Source: Paenibacillus ferrarius
GTDB taxonomy: Bacteria; Bacillota; Bacilli; Paenibacillales; NBRC-103111
Direction: 5' to 3'
Assembly: GCF_002027705.1 (NCBI RefSeq)
Contig: NZ_MBTG01000002.1
Coordinates: 124,001-188,000 of the forward strand
DNA: 64,000 nt
Shown here: piece after piece, positions 1-7,978 of the stretch
Numbering within the stretch: position 1 is the first letter of the stretch
Layout of the letters: the number at the start of each line of letters is the position of its first letter
Made by a program: the position numbers and the translations under genes
The notes under the pieces: model-generated
The model's input: only the letters and a program-made list of their open reading frames with translations
Told to the model about the DNA's origin: nothing
The model's database searches: none

Positions 1-1
1 T

Positions 2-415
2 CAGTTCGAAATTATATATGAGGTGGAAGAAAGCACCAAGGATATTTCTGTTCCGAAAATGATCCTTCAACCTCTAGTTGAGAATTATTTCAAGCATGGC
101 TTTAAACCCAGCACAACCGCTACAGGCTTATTACGGATTGAGGCAACGAAGTATATAGTAGGCGAACACGATGAATTCTTGCAGCTTATTGTTGAGGATA
201 ATGGGGTCGGGATTACGGAAGAGCGGCTTCGCGAGGTAAAAAACAGGCTAAATACCCCTTTTATCACGGAAGCAGCTTGTATTGGCCTTAGCAATGTTTT
301 GACTCGAGTACGGTTATATTTCACGGATGACGCCCTACTGGAGATTGAGCATGCCCATCCCCAAGGTCTACGGATTGTGATCCATATACCGATGAAAAAG
401 GGAGCAATCGAATGA
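2..415 (+). CDS. Sensor histidine kinase, YesM/LytS type (3' part only)
   Basis: The frame is open from the window edge, so the N-terminal membrane and HAMP parts are missing. The visible 137 residues are the end of an ATP-binding HATPase_c domain: the N-box QPLVENYFKHGF, the D-box VEDNGVGI and a closing GLSNVLTRVRLYF segment. YesM-type kinases phosphorylate a partner AraC-type response regulator and usually control sugar uptake. The stop codon overlaps the start of the next gene (ATGA), so the two are translationally coupled. The family assignment is firm; the signal sensed cannot be told. Confidence 0.9.
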   Translation, partial: QFEIIYEVEESTKDISVPKMILQPLVENYFKHGFKPSTTATGLLRIEATKYIVGEHDEFLQLIVEDNGVGITEERLREVKNRLNTPFITEAACIGLSNVLTRVRLYFTDDALLEIEHAHPQGLRIVIHIPMKKGAIE

Positions 416-2040
416 AAGTTTTACTAGTCGATGATGAGAAACATGTACGCGATGCCATCCGGCTGCTTGTGAATTGGAAACAACATGGCATTGAAACCAT
501 TCTGGAAGCGCAAGATGGCGAAGCCGCCACCGAAATGGTCTTGCAGCACCATCCGGAAATCATTATGACCGACATGATGATGCCGATCATGAATGGCGTG
601 AAACTGCTGGAATGGCTGCAGGCTTACGCGCCAGACTCCAAAACTATCGTCATCAGCGGCCATGATGATTTCTCTCTGCTTCGCCATACGTTGAAATATG
701 GTGGAACGGATTATATTCTTAAACCGATTGATCAGGAGCAGCTGAATGAAGCTTTAGTGAAAGCCATTCAGGCTTGGATGAAGGATGAGGAGCTGCGGCA
801 TACGAGTCGTGAGCTGAATATTGAAATGAATCAGATTAAGCCCATGTACTGGGATAAGCTGCTCTCCAATTTGATTGCTGAGCCTTCTTCTTATGATGCT
901 GCCGCTGAGCAGTTGGACAAGGAGCTTTATTTAGGCCGTCAAACCAGCCATTGCCGCGTAGCGATATTATCGTTGGACACGATGGAACGCAGTGTCAAAA
1001 ACAAATTCAGCCAAAACCTGGATCTATTGCTTTTCTCGCTCATCAATATCAGCAATGAATTTCTGCTGAAAGACAGGCGCGGCTACGCTTTTCGTCACTG
1101 GAACAGTGAGAATGAAATCGTGCTGCTTCTTTGGAAGGATCAGCCGGGCGCTGAAGCCTTCCTGACTACAATTAATGAAGGGATTCGCACGGCCCTCCAC
1201 ACCCGCGTAGACTTCGGCATCGGCAGCTCGCATGCTTTTCCTGCTGATTTGTCCTTATCTTATCAAGAAGCCCGCATCGCTTTGCGACAACGAAATCTGA
1301 AAGCGAAAAATACCTGGATTCATAGCACGCTCAATCGGATCACGGCAACTCAGCCCACCCTGACCTTCAGCCATTACGAGGAACGCATTCAACTCGCTAT
1401 ACGCAGTGGCAGCTTGGACCAGATTGAACAGACTGTTCAACAGTGGATTGATTCCGTCAAGCAAAGCGAGGTCGTCACCTTGGAACAGCTTGACCATTGG
1501 TGGCGCGAATATAGTGTCATGAAGCGTCGCTGGATACAGCAATTCTTCTCCAACATTAGTGAAGACAAAGTGAAACAAATGCTTTTGGACGAGCCCACCA
1601 GCTTAATCGTTCCACTCGATGAATATGGCATTCTATCCTTGTCTCTATGGCAGCAGGAGCTGACACGGAGCATTATGCATCTCTCCAAGCTGGTGCTGGA
1701 AAGCCAGCATAAAGACAAAAACGTTATTTTTGAAATCGCGGAGTTTCTGCAAAAGCATTATCACGAGGATATCACGCTGCAGGATATTGCCAGTCGCTTT
1801 TATTTGAGCCGCGAGTACATCTCACGGAAATTCAAGCAGCAATTCGAGGTCAATCTCTCCGATTATTTGGGGGAAATTCGCATGAGCAAAGCGAAGATTC
1901 TCCTGCACAACCCGCACCTGCGCATTTCACAGGTTGCTGAGATGGTTGGGTACCAGGATGAGAAATATTTCAGCAAGGTTTTCAAGAAGTTGGAAGGCAT
2001 GACACCCAATGAGTATCGAAAAACCGCGAATTCTATCTAA
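412..2040 (+). CDS. AraC-type response regulator, YesN family
   Basis: 542 residues. Residues 1-120 form a receiver domain with acidic pocket DD at 7-8 and phospho-acceptor Asp54 in TDMMMP. A middle region of about 300 residues is typical of YesN proteins. The last 100 residues carry two AraC helix-turn-helix units (DITLQDIASRFYLSREYIS and LRISQVAEMVGYQDEKYFSK). It is the cognate DNA-binding partner of the kinase whose stop codon it overlaps. Such pairs usually switch on an adjacent sugar transporter, but the genes downstream here are not transporters, so the target may lie left of the window. Confidence 0.93.
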   Translation: MKVLLVDDEKHVRDAIRLLVNWKQHGIETILEAQDGEAATEMVLQHHPEIIMTDMMMPIMNGVKLLEWLQAYAPDSKTIVISGHDDFSLLRHTLKYGGTDYILKPIDQEQLNEALVKAIQAWMKDEELRHTSRELNIEMNQIKPMYWDKLLSNLIAEPSSYDAAAEQLDKELYLGRQTSHCRVAILSLDTMERSVKNKFSQNLDLLLFSLINISNEFLLKDRRGYAFRHWNSENEIVLLLWKDQPGAEAFLTTINEGIRTALHTRVDFGIGSSHAFPADLSLSYQEARIALRQRNLKAKNTWIHSTLNRITATQPTLTFSHYEERIQLAIRSGSLDQIEQTVQQWIDSVKQSEVVTLEQLDHWWREYSVMKRRWIQQFFSNISEDKVKQMLLDEPTSLIVPLDEYGILSLSLWQQELTRSIMHLSKLVLESQHKDKNVIFEIAEFLQKHYHEDITLQDIASRFYLSREYISRKFKQQFEVNLSDYLGEIRMSKAKILLHNPHLRISQVAEMVGYQDEKYFSKVFKKLEGMTPNEYRKTANSI

Positions 2041-2043
2041 AAT

Positions 2044-2072
2044 TCTGTAAAAAATATGGAATATGTTATACT
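2044..2072 (+). promoter_or_regulatory. Candidate extended -10 promoter for the coiled-coil/NAGPA pair
   Basis: TGTTATACT gives an extended -10 (TATACT at 2067-2072). The -35 region is weak (TTCTGT). The predicted transcription start lies only a few bases before the ribosome binding site GAGGTGA at 2081, so the leader would be very short. Confidence 0.4.
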
Positions 2073-2092
2073 ACTAGACAGAGGTGATTTTC

Positions 2093-2524
2093 ATGAACAT
2101 GCCCATCGAGACGACGACTGCGAATTCGTTTCCCCGAGCTTCGAAAGCAACGAAAGCAGGGAGGAAGACGTACGTTTACTTGTTTGTGGGCTGGGTCATG
2201 CTGATCGCAATCGGAGTGGCAGCAGCAATGATGTACACAGAGCATTTGAAGCAACAAATAGCAACCGATATCGCACAGCAAACCCAGCAGCAATTGCAAG
2301 TCATTCAACAAGACTATCAGCAGCAAGTAACCGGACTGAAAGACAGTGTGAGCACCGAAATGAAAGCTTTGCAGACAAAGGTAGATTCCTTGAACGAACT
2401 GCTCGCTTTCACCAAGGACAGCGCCAACAGCAAGACGGATAACAGCAACCAGCTTTACACGCAACTTGCGGAAGTGAAGAAGAAGCTTGAAGAGCTTCAG
2501 AAGAATCTGGATGTGTTGAAGTAA
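2093..2524 (+). CDS. Small membrane-anchored coiled-coil protein
   Basis: 143 residues, family not recognised. A short polar N-terminus is followed by one membrane helix (VYLFVGWVMLIAIGVAAAMM) and then about 80 residues rich in Q, K, L and E with heptad character, ending in a Lys/Leu coiled coil. The protein is probably anchored with the coil outside the cell. The ATG at 2093 is preferred because GAGGTG sits 6 bases upstream; an in-frame GTG at 2084 overlaps that site. Its stop codon shares one base with the next start (TAATG), so it is coupled to the NAGPA-domain gene and probably works with it. Confidence 0.75.
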   Translation: MNMPIETTTANSFPRASKATKAGRKTYVYLFVGWVMLIAIGVAAAMMYTEHLKQQIATDIAQQTQQQLQVIQQDYQQQVTGLKDSVSTEMKALQTKVDSLNELLAFTKDSANSKTDNSNQLYTQLAEVKKKLEELQKNLDVLK

Positions 2525-3591
2525 TGACAGGCGTTCAGCAGATTAACCGTTTTTTTCTCTTAGCGTGTGCCCCGTTCTTAGGCATGTTGATATGTCTGCT
2601 TTTCATTTCCATGAAAATTCCAATCAACCCCTTGGCGCCACTTGCTTCTGCGACATTTAATGTTCACCCAGATACGCTATCGCTCGACAGCAAGCTCACC
2701 AAAGCCAACAGTGACGCCTTGCAGACGAAGTCCATCATTCAGCAATATTTTGCTGTCTACGAAAAAAGCAACGCAGAAGTAACTGCCTTGCTCCAGAACG
2801 CCGCCGCACAAGCTGCCAAACCTGGCATCGTCTACGACGCGCGTATCACAGCCAAGCTGGGAAGCCCGATTCGGCAAGCTTCCTCAGGCAACATTGACCT
2901 TAAATTATTTTCTTTGAATGAAAGTAACTATAAAGGTTATGCTCTTAAAGTAAATCTCAAAAGCGATAAGGCCATTAAGCTCGTCCTCGGCAAGGACAAG
3001 ATGGGGTCCAGTGAAACCACGCTGGAAGCCGTATCCCGTTATGGAGCCATCGCAGGTGTTAACGCAGGCGGCTTCGCCGATGACAACAAGGGCAAACGGT
3101 ATCCTCTGGATACAACCGTCATGAATGGGAAGTATGTCAATGGGTTCTTTCCTACCAATAACGACACGACCTTCATCGGGCTCAACAAAGACCGCCAGCT
3201 GATTGGCGGCAAATTCAGCTCGCAGGCTGAGCTGGATAAGTTGAATCCTTGGATGGGATCAACCTTTGTACCGGTGCTTTTGAAGAACGGCAGCAAAACG
3301 TCCATCCCTTATCAATGGCAAAGTTCCCCTGCCCGTGCGGCTCGCACCGTTATGGCCAATTACAAAAACGATCAGCTTTTGTTTATCGTGACGGATGGTG
3401 TCAACGAGAGCGGCAACTCAGGAGCTACGCTGGCTGAATTGCAGGACAAAATGCAGCAATTAGGCATTGTTGATGCCTACAACCTCGATGGGGGCGGCTC
3501 TACCACCCTGGTTATGAACGGCAGCGTCATCAATCGGCCTTCCGATGGGAAGCTGAGACCGCTGGCCACGAACTTTCTATTTTTCAAATGA
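2524..3591 (+). CDS. Phosphodiester glycosidase (NAGPA) domain protein
   Basis: 355 residues. One N-terminal membrane segment (about 10-30) acts as an anchor or uncleaved signal. The C-terminal half matches the NAGPA/DUF2233 family, with GVNAGGF near residue 180 and NLDGGGSTTLVMNG near 330. The family includes the mammalian mannose-6-phosphate uncovering enzyme and bacterial cell-wall or exopolysaccharide proteins that cleave GlcNAc-phosphodiesters. It is likely extracytoplasmic and acts on wall or exopolysaccharide. Start and preceding stop overlap by one base. The substrate cannot be inferred. Confidence 0.85.
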   Translation: MTGVQQINRFFLLACAPFLGMLICLLFISMKIPINPLAPLASATFNVHPDTLSLDSKLTKANSDALQTKSIIQQYFAVYEKSNAEVTALLQNAAAQAAKPGIVYDARITAKLGSPIRQASSGNIDLKLFSLNESNYKGYALKVNLKSDKAIKLVLGKDKMGSSETTLEAVSRYGAIAGVNAGGFADDNKGKRYPLDTTVMNGKYVNGFFPTNNDTTFIGLNKDRQLIGGKFSSQAELDKLNPWMGSTFVPVLLKNGSKTSIPYQWQSSPARAARTVMANYKNDQLLFIVTDGVNESGNSGATLAELQDKMQQLGIVDAYNLDGGGSTTLVMNGSVINRPSDGKLRPLATNFLFFK

Positions 3592-3638
3592 TCGAAATTA
3601 TTCACACATTATTCGTTTCTTTTTTGCGAATGGTTGGG

Positions 3639-3644
3639 TATAAT
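3639..3644 (+). promoter_or_regulatory. Perfect -10 (TATAAT) upstream of the 35-residue peptide gene
   Basis: TATAAT lies 49 bases before the start codon at 3693; the hexamer 17 bases upstream (TTTCTT) is a poor -35. Confidence 0.4.
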
Positions 3645-3692
3645 AAGCCTTAACTATATGCAATTCGTTTACAACCCTATAGGAGGTGCAGC

Positions 3693-3800
3693 ATGTTTGG
3701 TTTATCATCAACATTTTGGCTCGTTAACACCGTTTTTCTGCTATTTATCGTCGCTATGATGACGGCTTCCTATAACGAGGACAAAACAAAAGGCCTGTAA
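3693..3800 (+). CDS. 35-residue single-pass membrane peptide
   Basis: A short frame reading MFGLSSTFWLVNTVFLLFI at the N-terminus, then a polar tail ending NEDKTKGL. It has a textbook ribosome binding site (AGGAGGTG, 3681-3688) five bases before ATG, a perfect TATAAT upstream, and a strong terminator 13 bases after the stop. The complete expression unit argues for a real small gene. The sequence predicts one transmembrane helix with a charged cytoplasmic or external tail. Function unknown; it has no operon partner. Confidence 0.75.
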   Translation: MFGLSSTFWLVNTVFLLFIVAMMTASYNEDKTKGL

Positions 3801-3812
3801 ATGTTATATGAA

Positions 3813-3861
3813 CGAAAGAACCTCAATCCCTTTCAAGCGGGATTGAGGTTCTTTCGTTTTT
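3813..3861 (+). terminator. Rho-independent terminator after the small peptide gene
   Basis: An 18-bp perfect stem (3813-3830 with 3839-3856) closes an 8-base loop and is followed by TTTT. Confidence 0.9.
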
Positions 3862-3895
3862 GCCGAATACGTGGCGGGCCCTGCTGCAATAATAG

Positions 3896-3939
3896 AAAAA
3901 GAGGCCTTCCCACAAAGATGAACCTTGCGGGAAGCCTCT
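3896..3939 (-). terminator. Terminator of the abrB-like gene
   Basis: On the minus strand GAGGCTTCCC pairs with GGGAAGGCCTC (one bulge), followed by a run of T. It lies just beyond the abrB-like stop codon. Confidence 0.8.
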
Positions 3940-3956
3940 GTATCTTGTTACTTCAT

Positions 3957-4214
3957 CTAGGCTCTAACTTTGAGCACATTCATTTCCGTAACGCAATCTC
4001 CACAAATATAACGCTCTTTGAACTCGCTGACACTTTCCATACTACCACAGAACACACATTTTGGACGGTATCTTTCCAGAATGATATGGTCACCCTGTAC
4101 CAAAATCTCGACAGGATCTCCTTCATTCATTTGATATCGTTTACGTAACGATTTAGGTAGTACAATACGTCCCAATTGATCGACTTTCCGAACGACTCCG
4201 GCTGGCTTCATCAC
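3957..4214 (-). CDS. AbrB-family transition-state regulator with C-terminal zinc-ribbon-like motif
   Basis: 85 residues. Residues 1-50 form an AbrB/SpoVT swapped-hairpin DNA-binding domain (GVVRKVDQLGRIVLPKSLRK). The C-terminus differs from B. subtilis AbrB: it holds CVFC and CGDC pairs (about residues 53-56 and 71-74), which look like a four-Cys metal site. AbrB proteins repress post-exponential genes. The start is GTG at 4214 (7 bases after GAGGTG) or ATG at 4211. It is single, with its own terminator. It may be AbrB itself or a paralogue. Confidence 0.9.
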   Translation of the reverse strand: MMKPAGVVRKVDQLGRIVLPKSLRKRYQMNEGDPVEILVQGDHIILERYRPKCVFCGSMESVSEFKERYICGDCVTEMNVLKVRA

Positions 4215-4302
4215 AGGACATCACCTCTCTTCCGCTCTCGGTTTCCATGCTATCAATACAATAGCACATCTGTACAGACTGATACCGTTTACTATTCGCC
4301 GT

Positions 4303-4353
4303 TATTCAGGAAACTCCTTCTCATAACATGATGAAACTTTCTTTTCCTGAATA
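4303..4353. repeat. Inverted repeat TATTCAGGAAA / TTTCCTGAATA
   Basis: Two perfect 11-bp arms at 4303-4313 and 4343-4353 are separated by 29 bases. They lie downstream of trmL and upstream of the abrB-like gene. No T run follows on either strand, so it may be an operator pair rather than a terminator. Confidence 0.4.
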
Positions 4354-4392
4354 AATTTTCGAATCAGTCCTGCCTACATGGAAATCAAGTGC

Positions 4393-4857
4393 TTAATCAA
4401 GATCGGCAAAGCCGGTTTGACGCAATCCTTCGTACAGCATAATGGCGGCTGAATTGGATAAATTGAGCGATCTGACCGCATCCGACATCGGTAACCGCAG
4501 CAGCGTATCGGGATGCTGTGCCAGCAGTTCTTCAGGAAGTCCTTTCGTCTCCTTGCCAAATACAAAAAAATCGCCATCCTGAAAGGTAAAATCGGTGTAG
4601 CGCTTCTTCGCCTTCGTTGTCGCAAAGAAAAAACGATGCCCTTTATACGCCTCCAGCACCTCGTCAAATGAATCATGATACTCCAGCTTAACGGAGTGCC
4701 AATAATCTAATCCTGCGCGTTTCAGCGTTTTGTCATCGGTTTGGAAGCCCAGTGGTCTTACCAAGTGAAGATGCGTGCCTGTAGCTGCGCAAGTTCGTGA
4801 AATGTTCCCTGTGTTCGCAGGAATCTCAGGTTCTACTAATACAATATGAAAAGCCAT
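4393..4857 (-). CDS. trmL: tRNA (cytidine/uridine-34-2'-O)-methyltransferase TrmL
   Basis: 154 residues, a SPOUT-class methyltransferase that adds a 2'-O-methyl group to the wobble base of certain leucine tRNAs using S-adenosylmethionine. Family motifs are present: PEIPANTGNISRTCAATG at the start, FGKETKGLP in the middle, and the C-terminal knot RSLNLSNSAAIMLYE. The start is the ATG at 4857, giving the usual MxFHIVLVEPEIP N-terminus; GAGGTGA lies 12 bases upstream. It stands alone and faces away from the next gene. Confidence 0.93.
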   Translation of the reverse strand: MAFHIVLVEPEIPANTGNISRTCAATGTHLHLVRPLGFQTDDKTLKRAGLDYWHSVKLEYHDSFDEVLEAYKGHRFFFATTKAKKRYTDFTFQDGDFFVFGKETKGLPEELLAQHPDTLLRLPMSDAVRSLNLSNSAAIMLYEGLRQTGFADLD

Positions 4858-4923
4858 CTCTGTCAAATTCACCTCATTCTCTATCCTATTATATGCGAAA
4901 GCGGATTGCAATTTTACACAGGG

Positions 4924-4966
4924 TTAACTTTATCTTAATATCTCGATGATAGAGCAATGCCATAAT
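4924..4966 (+). promoter_or_regulatory. PhoP-like direct repeats and -10 upstream of the orphan regulator
   Basis: TTAACT (4924-4929) and TTAATA (4935-4940) are separated by five bases, the arrangement of Gram-positive PhoP boxes. A CATAAT -10 lies at 4961-4966. The -35 position is poor, as expected for an activator-dependent promoter. This suggests autoregulation. Confidence 0.4.
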
Positions 4967-5000
4967 AGAGATATCCTTCGATAAAAGGAGCCAACCCTTA

Positions 5001-5714
5001 ATGAAAAAGAAGATCCTAGTTGTAGATGACGAACCTTCCATCTCCATGCTTATCGAATTCAATTTGAAGCTCGTCGGCTTTGAAGTCCATTGCGTGTTCG
5101 ATGGAGAAGCTGTCTTTGATGCTATTCAAACCTTTCGCCCTGATCTCATTGTACTCGACCTTATGCTGCCGAAGATGGACGGCTTTCAAGTATGCCGCAA
5201 ACTTAGAAATCAGAATAACCTCGTTCCGATTATTATGCTGACTGCCATGCAGGATCTTACGGATAAAATTGCTGGACTGGATAATGGTGCCGACGATTAT
5301 ATGACCAAACCATTCTCTCCACAGGAGCTCATTTCCCGGATACATGCCATTCATCGCCGGATTCAGACCTTGCCTTCCTTAACGGAAGATGCGCCCATCA
5401 CCATTGGTCAAATTGCCATTAAGGCCGATCAGCGCGAAGTCACCGTGAATGGCTCGCCCATCGAGCTCACGCCCAAAGAATTTGAGCTTCTGCTCTTCCT
5501 GTGCAAGCACCGCGGCAAAGTGCTCAGCCGCCAACAGCTGCTTCACGGCGTCTGGGACTATCATTTCCTCGGCGATACGCGCATTGTCGATGTGCATATC
5601 TCGCATCTGCGGGATAAAATCGAACACAATGCCCGCAATCCCGAGTATATCATGACGATTCGCAATGTCGGCTACAAGCTGACCGAACCGGCTGTTAAAG
5701 AATCGATCGGCTAA
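5001..5714 (+). CDS. Orphan OmpR/PhoB-type response regulator
   Basis: 237 residues. The receiver domain (1-120) has DDE at 9-11, the phospho-Asp in VLDLMLPKMDG and Lys in TKPF. A winged-helix effector domain follows (about 135-230; ELTPKEFELLLFL, then VDVHISHLRDKI, then VGYKLT). It resembles PhoP/YycF proteins, but no histidine kinase lies beside it. The gene is flanked by a bidirectional terminator. AAAGGAG-type ribosome binding site precedes the ATG. The direct repeats upstream fit a PhoP-like binding mode, so phosphate response is possible but unproven. Confidence 0.9.
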   Translation: MKKKILVVDDEPSISMLIEFNLKLVGFEVHCVFDGEAVFDAIQTFRPDLIVLDLMLPKMDGFQVCRKLRNQNNLVPIIMLTAMQDLTDKIAGLDNGADDYMTKPFSPQELISRIHAIHRRIQTLPSLTEDAPITIGQIAIKADQREVTVNGSPIELTPKEFELLLFLCKHRGKVLSRQQLLHGVWDYHFLGDTRIVDVHISHLRDKIEHNARNPEYIMTIRNVGYKLTEPAVKESIG

Positions 5715-5718
5715 TGAG

Positions 5719-5767
5719 TAACGCGAAGAAAGACAAGGAGTCTCCTTGCCCTTCTTCGCGTTATTTG
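5719..5767. terminator. Bidirectional terminator between convergent genes
   Basis: TAACGCGAAGAA (5719-5730) pairs with TTCTTCGCGTTA (5752-5763), with an inner CAAGGAG/CTCCTTG stem. It separates the response regulator from the convergent glycosidase. Confidence 0.8.
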
Positions 5768-5775
5768 CATTGACT

Positions 5776-7965
5776 TTAAAGCCGCCAAGGCTTGTGTCCT
5801 CCGAAATAGCGAATCACCTTTTTGGGGGATGTCACAGGACCGATTCGGATATTGGGCAGCTCAGAACCTCGGTAAAGAATCGCTTCATCCCACGCGTTCA
5901 ATTCCAGCGTAATCGCCTCATTCTCCGCGTTTAATCGGACGGTTTGCTCGATAGACCTAGTTCCTGTAATCCTATAATGGACAACGCCAACCCACCCCGT
6001 CTGGATGATGCAAGGCTCGCCGGCCAAGCTCTTCACACGAATGAACTGCGTTTCACCGTGACTTCGCACAGCGCTTATCAGGAACGCTCCCTCAGCTCGC
6101 AAATGTTCGAAGGCGGCTTCTTGCCATTCGTCCGGAACAGCCGGGAATACCCTGATTTGGCCTCCCCAGCTTTGGAGCAGCATGTCCTGCATAGCTTCCG
6201 CTGCGGCAAGAGGCGTTTCAATGACAGGCCCCGCTTCCTTATACATCGTATTCGGTTTGATCAGCAGAAGAAGAGCATGCAAATACCGTAACACCTCATT
6301 CCCGCGTCCCAGAATAGCAGCGATTGAAGCAGCTCCAGTAAGACTGAAGCCCCGCAAGTCACCCTCTTTTCCAATCCAGTGATCCAGTGATGTCATGATT
6401 AACTTGCGCTCCTCTTCGCAATCACAGCCGATCAAATGCAGAGGAAATATGGCAAGCAAATGACTGAAGTGCCGGTGACCATAGTCCAGAGGGGTATCCT
6501 TCCCGACCATCAAACCTGTTTCATCGACGGGAAAGGGGACTAATCTATCGAGAATGTCCTGCCATTTTGGCATGAGCGGATCGTCCATCTCCAGCCGCTG
6601 ACAGCTGTCCAGAAGGGTTTGGCAGCCCCAGCGCAGCAAAGCTAGGTCGTAATGACAGTCCCTTACACGCGTGCGCATGAAAGAACCATACTCGGGCGAA
6701 ATGGTCGCAGGCAGGTGGAGCAAGCCATCCAAGCCTTCCTCGACTAGATGAAAGTAGAAGTTCACACTTCTTCGCAGCAGAGGAAACAACAGGTTCTTCA
6801 ATATATTATCATCCATGCTGTAGCGATATTGCCGCCACACATTATGGCATAGCCAAGTTAAATTTCCAACTTCATCGTCAACTTCCGATCGCAGGTCATA
6901 GCTGCTGCTGCGGCCAAGTCCGGAAGAATCATGCCTATAAGGCTCAGGCACGTTGGCAGCTAGATTTTCCAGATTTGCGGTTAACGCTCGAACAAGCGAT
7001 AATCCCAGCTCCAAGCGGTTTGCCGCATATACGGGAGAATAACTCATTTGCACATTCATATTGAACCATACACCCGGCCAAGGGGTTGAGGTAAGCCACG
7101 GCCCTTGATTATCGATCAAAGATTGATCGGCCCTTGTAGCAGAAGCGAGTTTATACATTTGGATCCAGTAAAAGCTTTGGAGGCGACTATCAGGTACTGA
7201 AACGAAGCTTTGCCGATAATAATCGTGCCACCACGTTCGGTGATCACTTATCCACGTCTCATAATCCCTTCCTATCGCTTGGGCAATTGCATCAACAGCC
7301 GCTGCAATCGCTGATTCCTCATGCCCAGTCATTATCGTCAGGAAATAAACACGGCGATTCGGTGCCATGTGCACTTCCTTCCAGGCAGCCACACAGCCAT
7401 CACCGCCTGAATATCGCTGCGTGCAAATCTGTATGCCATCTCTTTCTGACTTCTCTACCTTCGTCTCGGGTATATACTGATTCAAGTTGATGCCATCCGC
7501 ATTTCGCAATACTTCATCAACTTCCGAATGCGCATGCCATACGACATGCGCACCTTCTTCCCCTTCTGAAGTCTCCCATTCGATGGCAATCACGGGCTCC
7601 AGACTATGGACAATGGAACGAAGCTTTACTTTCCCCTGCGTTGTCGTCAACTCAGCGCGAAGCTCCGCATTCCACAGGTCCACCCGCATGCTTGTTGGAT
7701 GATAGATCATGCCGGTCATCTCCAGATCAAGCTCACCGATCGGCACGCGTGGGGGAAAGCCCGGCCGATCGCTCCGCACTGCCGTCACATCCGTTCGCCC
7801 AGTGACAAAGCGGAGCACATGCCGTTTCTTCGCATGCTCCTCTCCGTATACCATGGCGCCAATTGACCCATTGCCGATGAAGGCACCTTCGTCCCAGCTT
7901 ACCGGCTTGACGACCCACTCCATATCATGGTCAGCCATAAAATGTTCCCACTCGGTATTGTTCAC
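5776..7965 (-). CDS. GH95-like glycoside hydrolase (alpha-L-fucosidase family)
   Basis: 729 residues with no signal peptide, so cytoplasmic. The N-terminal beta domain holds EGAFIGNGSIGAMVYG. The catalytic (alpha/alpha)6 barrel shows family landmarks: NMNVQMSYSPVYAANRLEL (about 330), a SPEYG acidic segment (about 455) and GHRHFSHLLAIFPLHLIG (about 530). GH95 enzymes remove alpha-1,2-L-fucose or L-galactose from oligosaccharides. It is the last gene of the ABC operon, so it probably degrades the imported sugar. The start is GTG at 7965, 9 bases after AGGAGG; longer frames run into the permease gene. Exact substrate unknown. Confidence 0.8.
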   Translation of the reverse strand: MNNTEWEHFMADHDMEWVVKPVSWDEGAFIGNGSIGAMVYGEEHAKKRHVLRFVTGRTDVTAVRSDRPGFPPRVPIGELDLEMTGMIYHPTSMRVDLWNAELRAELTTTQGKVKLRSIVHSLEPVIAIEWETSEGEEGAHVVWHAHSEVDEVLRNADGINLNQYIPETKVEKSERDGIQICTQRYSGGDGCVAAWKEVHMAPNRRVYFLTIMTGHEESAIAAAVDAIAQAIGRDYETWISDHRTWWHDYYRQSFVSVPDSRLQSFYWIQMYKLASATRADQSLIDNQGPWLTSTPWPGVWFNMNVQMSYSPVYAANRLELGLSLVRALTANLENLAANVPEPYRHDSSGLGRSSSYDLRSEVDDEVGNLTWLCHNVWRQYRYSMDDNILKNLLFPLLRRSVNFYFHLVEEGLDGLLHLPATISPEYGSFMRTRVRDCHYDLALLRWGCQTLLDSCQRLEMDDPLMPKWQDILDRLVPFPVDETGLMVGKDTPLDYGHRHFSHLLAIFPLHLIGCDCEEERKLIMTSLDHWIGKEGDLRGFSLTGAASIAAILGRGNEVLRYLHALLLLIKPNTMYKEAGPVIETPLAAAEAMQDMLLQSWGGQIRVFPAVPDEWQEAAFEHLRAEGAFLISAVRSHGETQFIRVKSLAGEPCIIQTGWVGVVHYRITGTRSIEQTVRLNAENEAITLELNAWDEAILYRGSELPNIRIGPVTSPKKVIRYFGGHKPWRL

Positions 7966-7978
7966 GGCTTGCAGCCTC

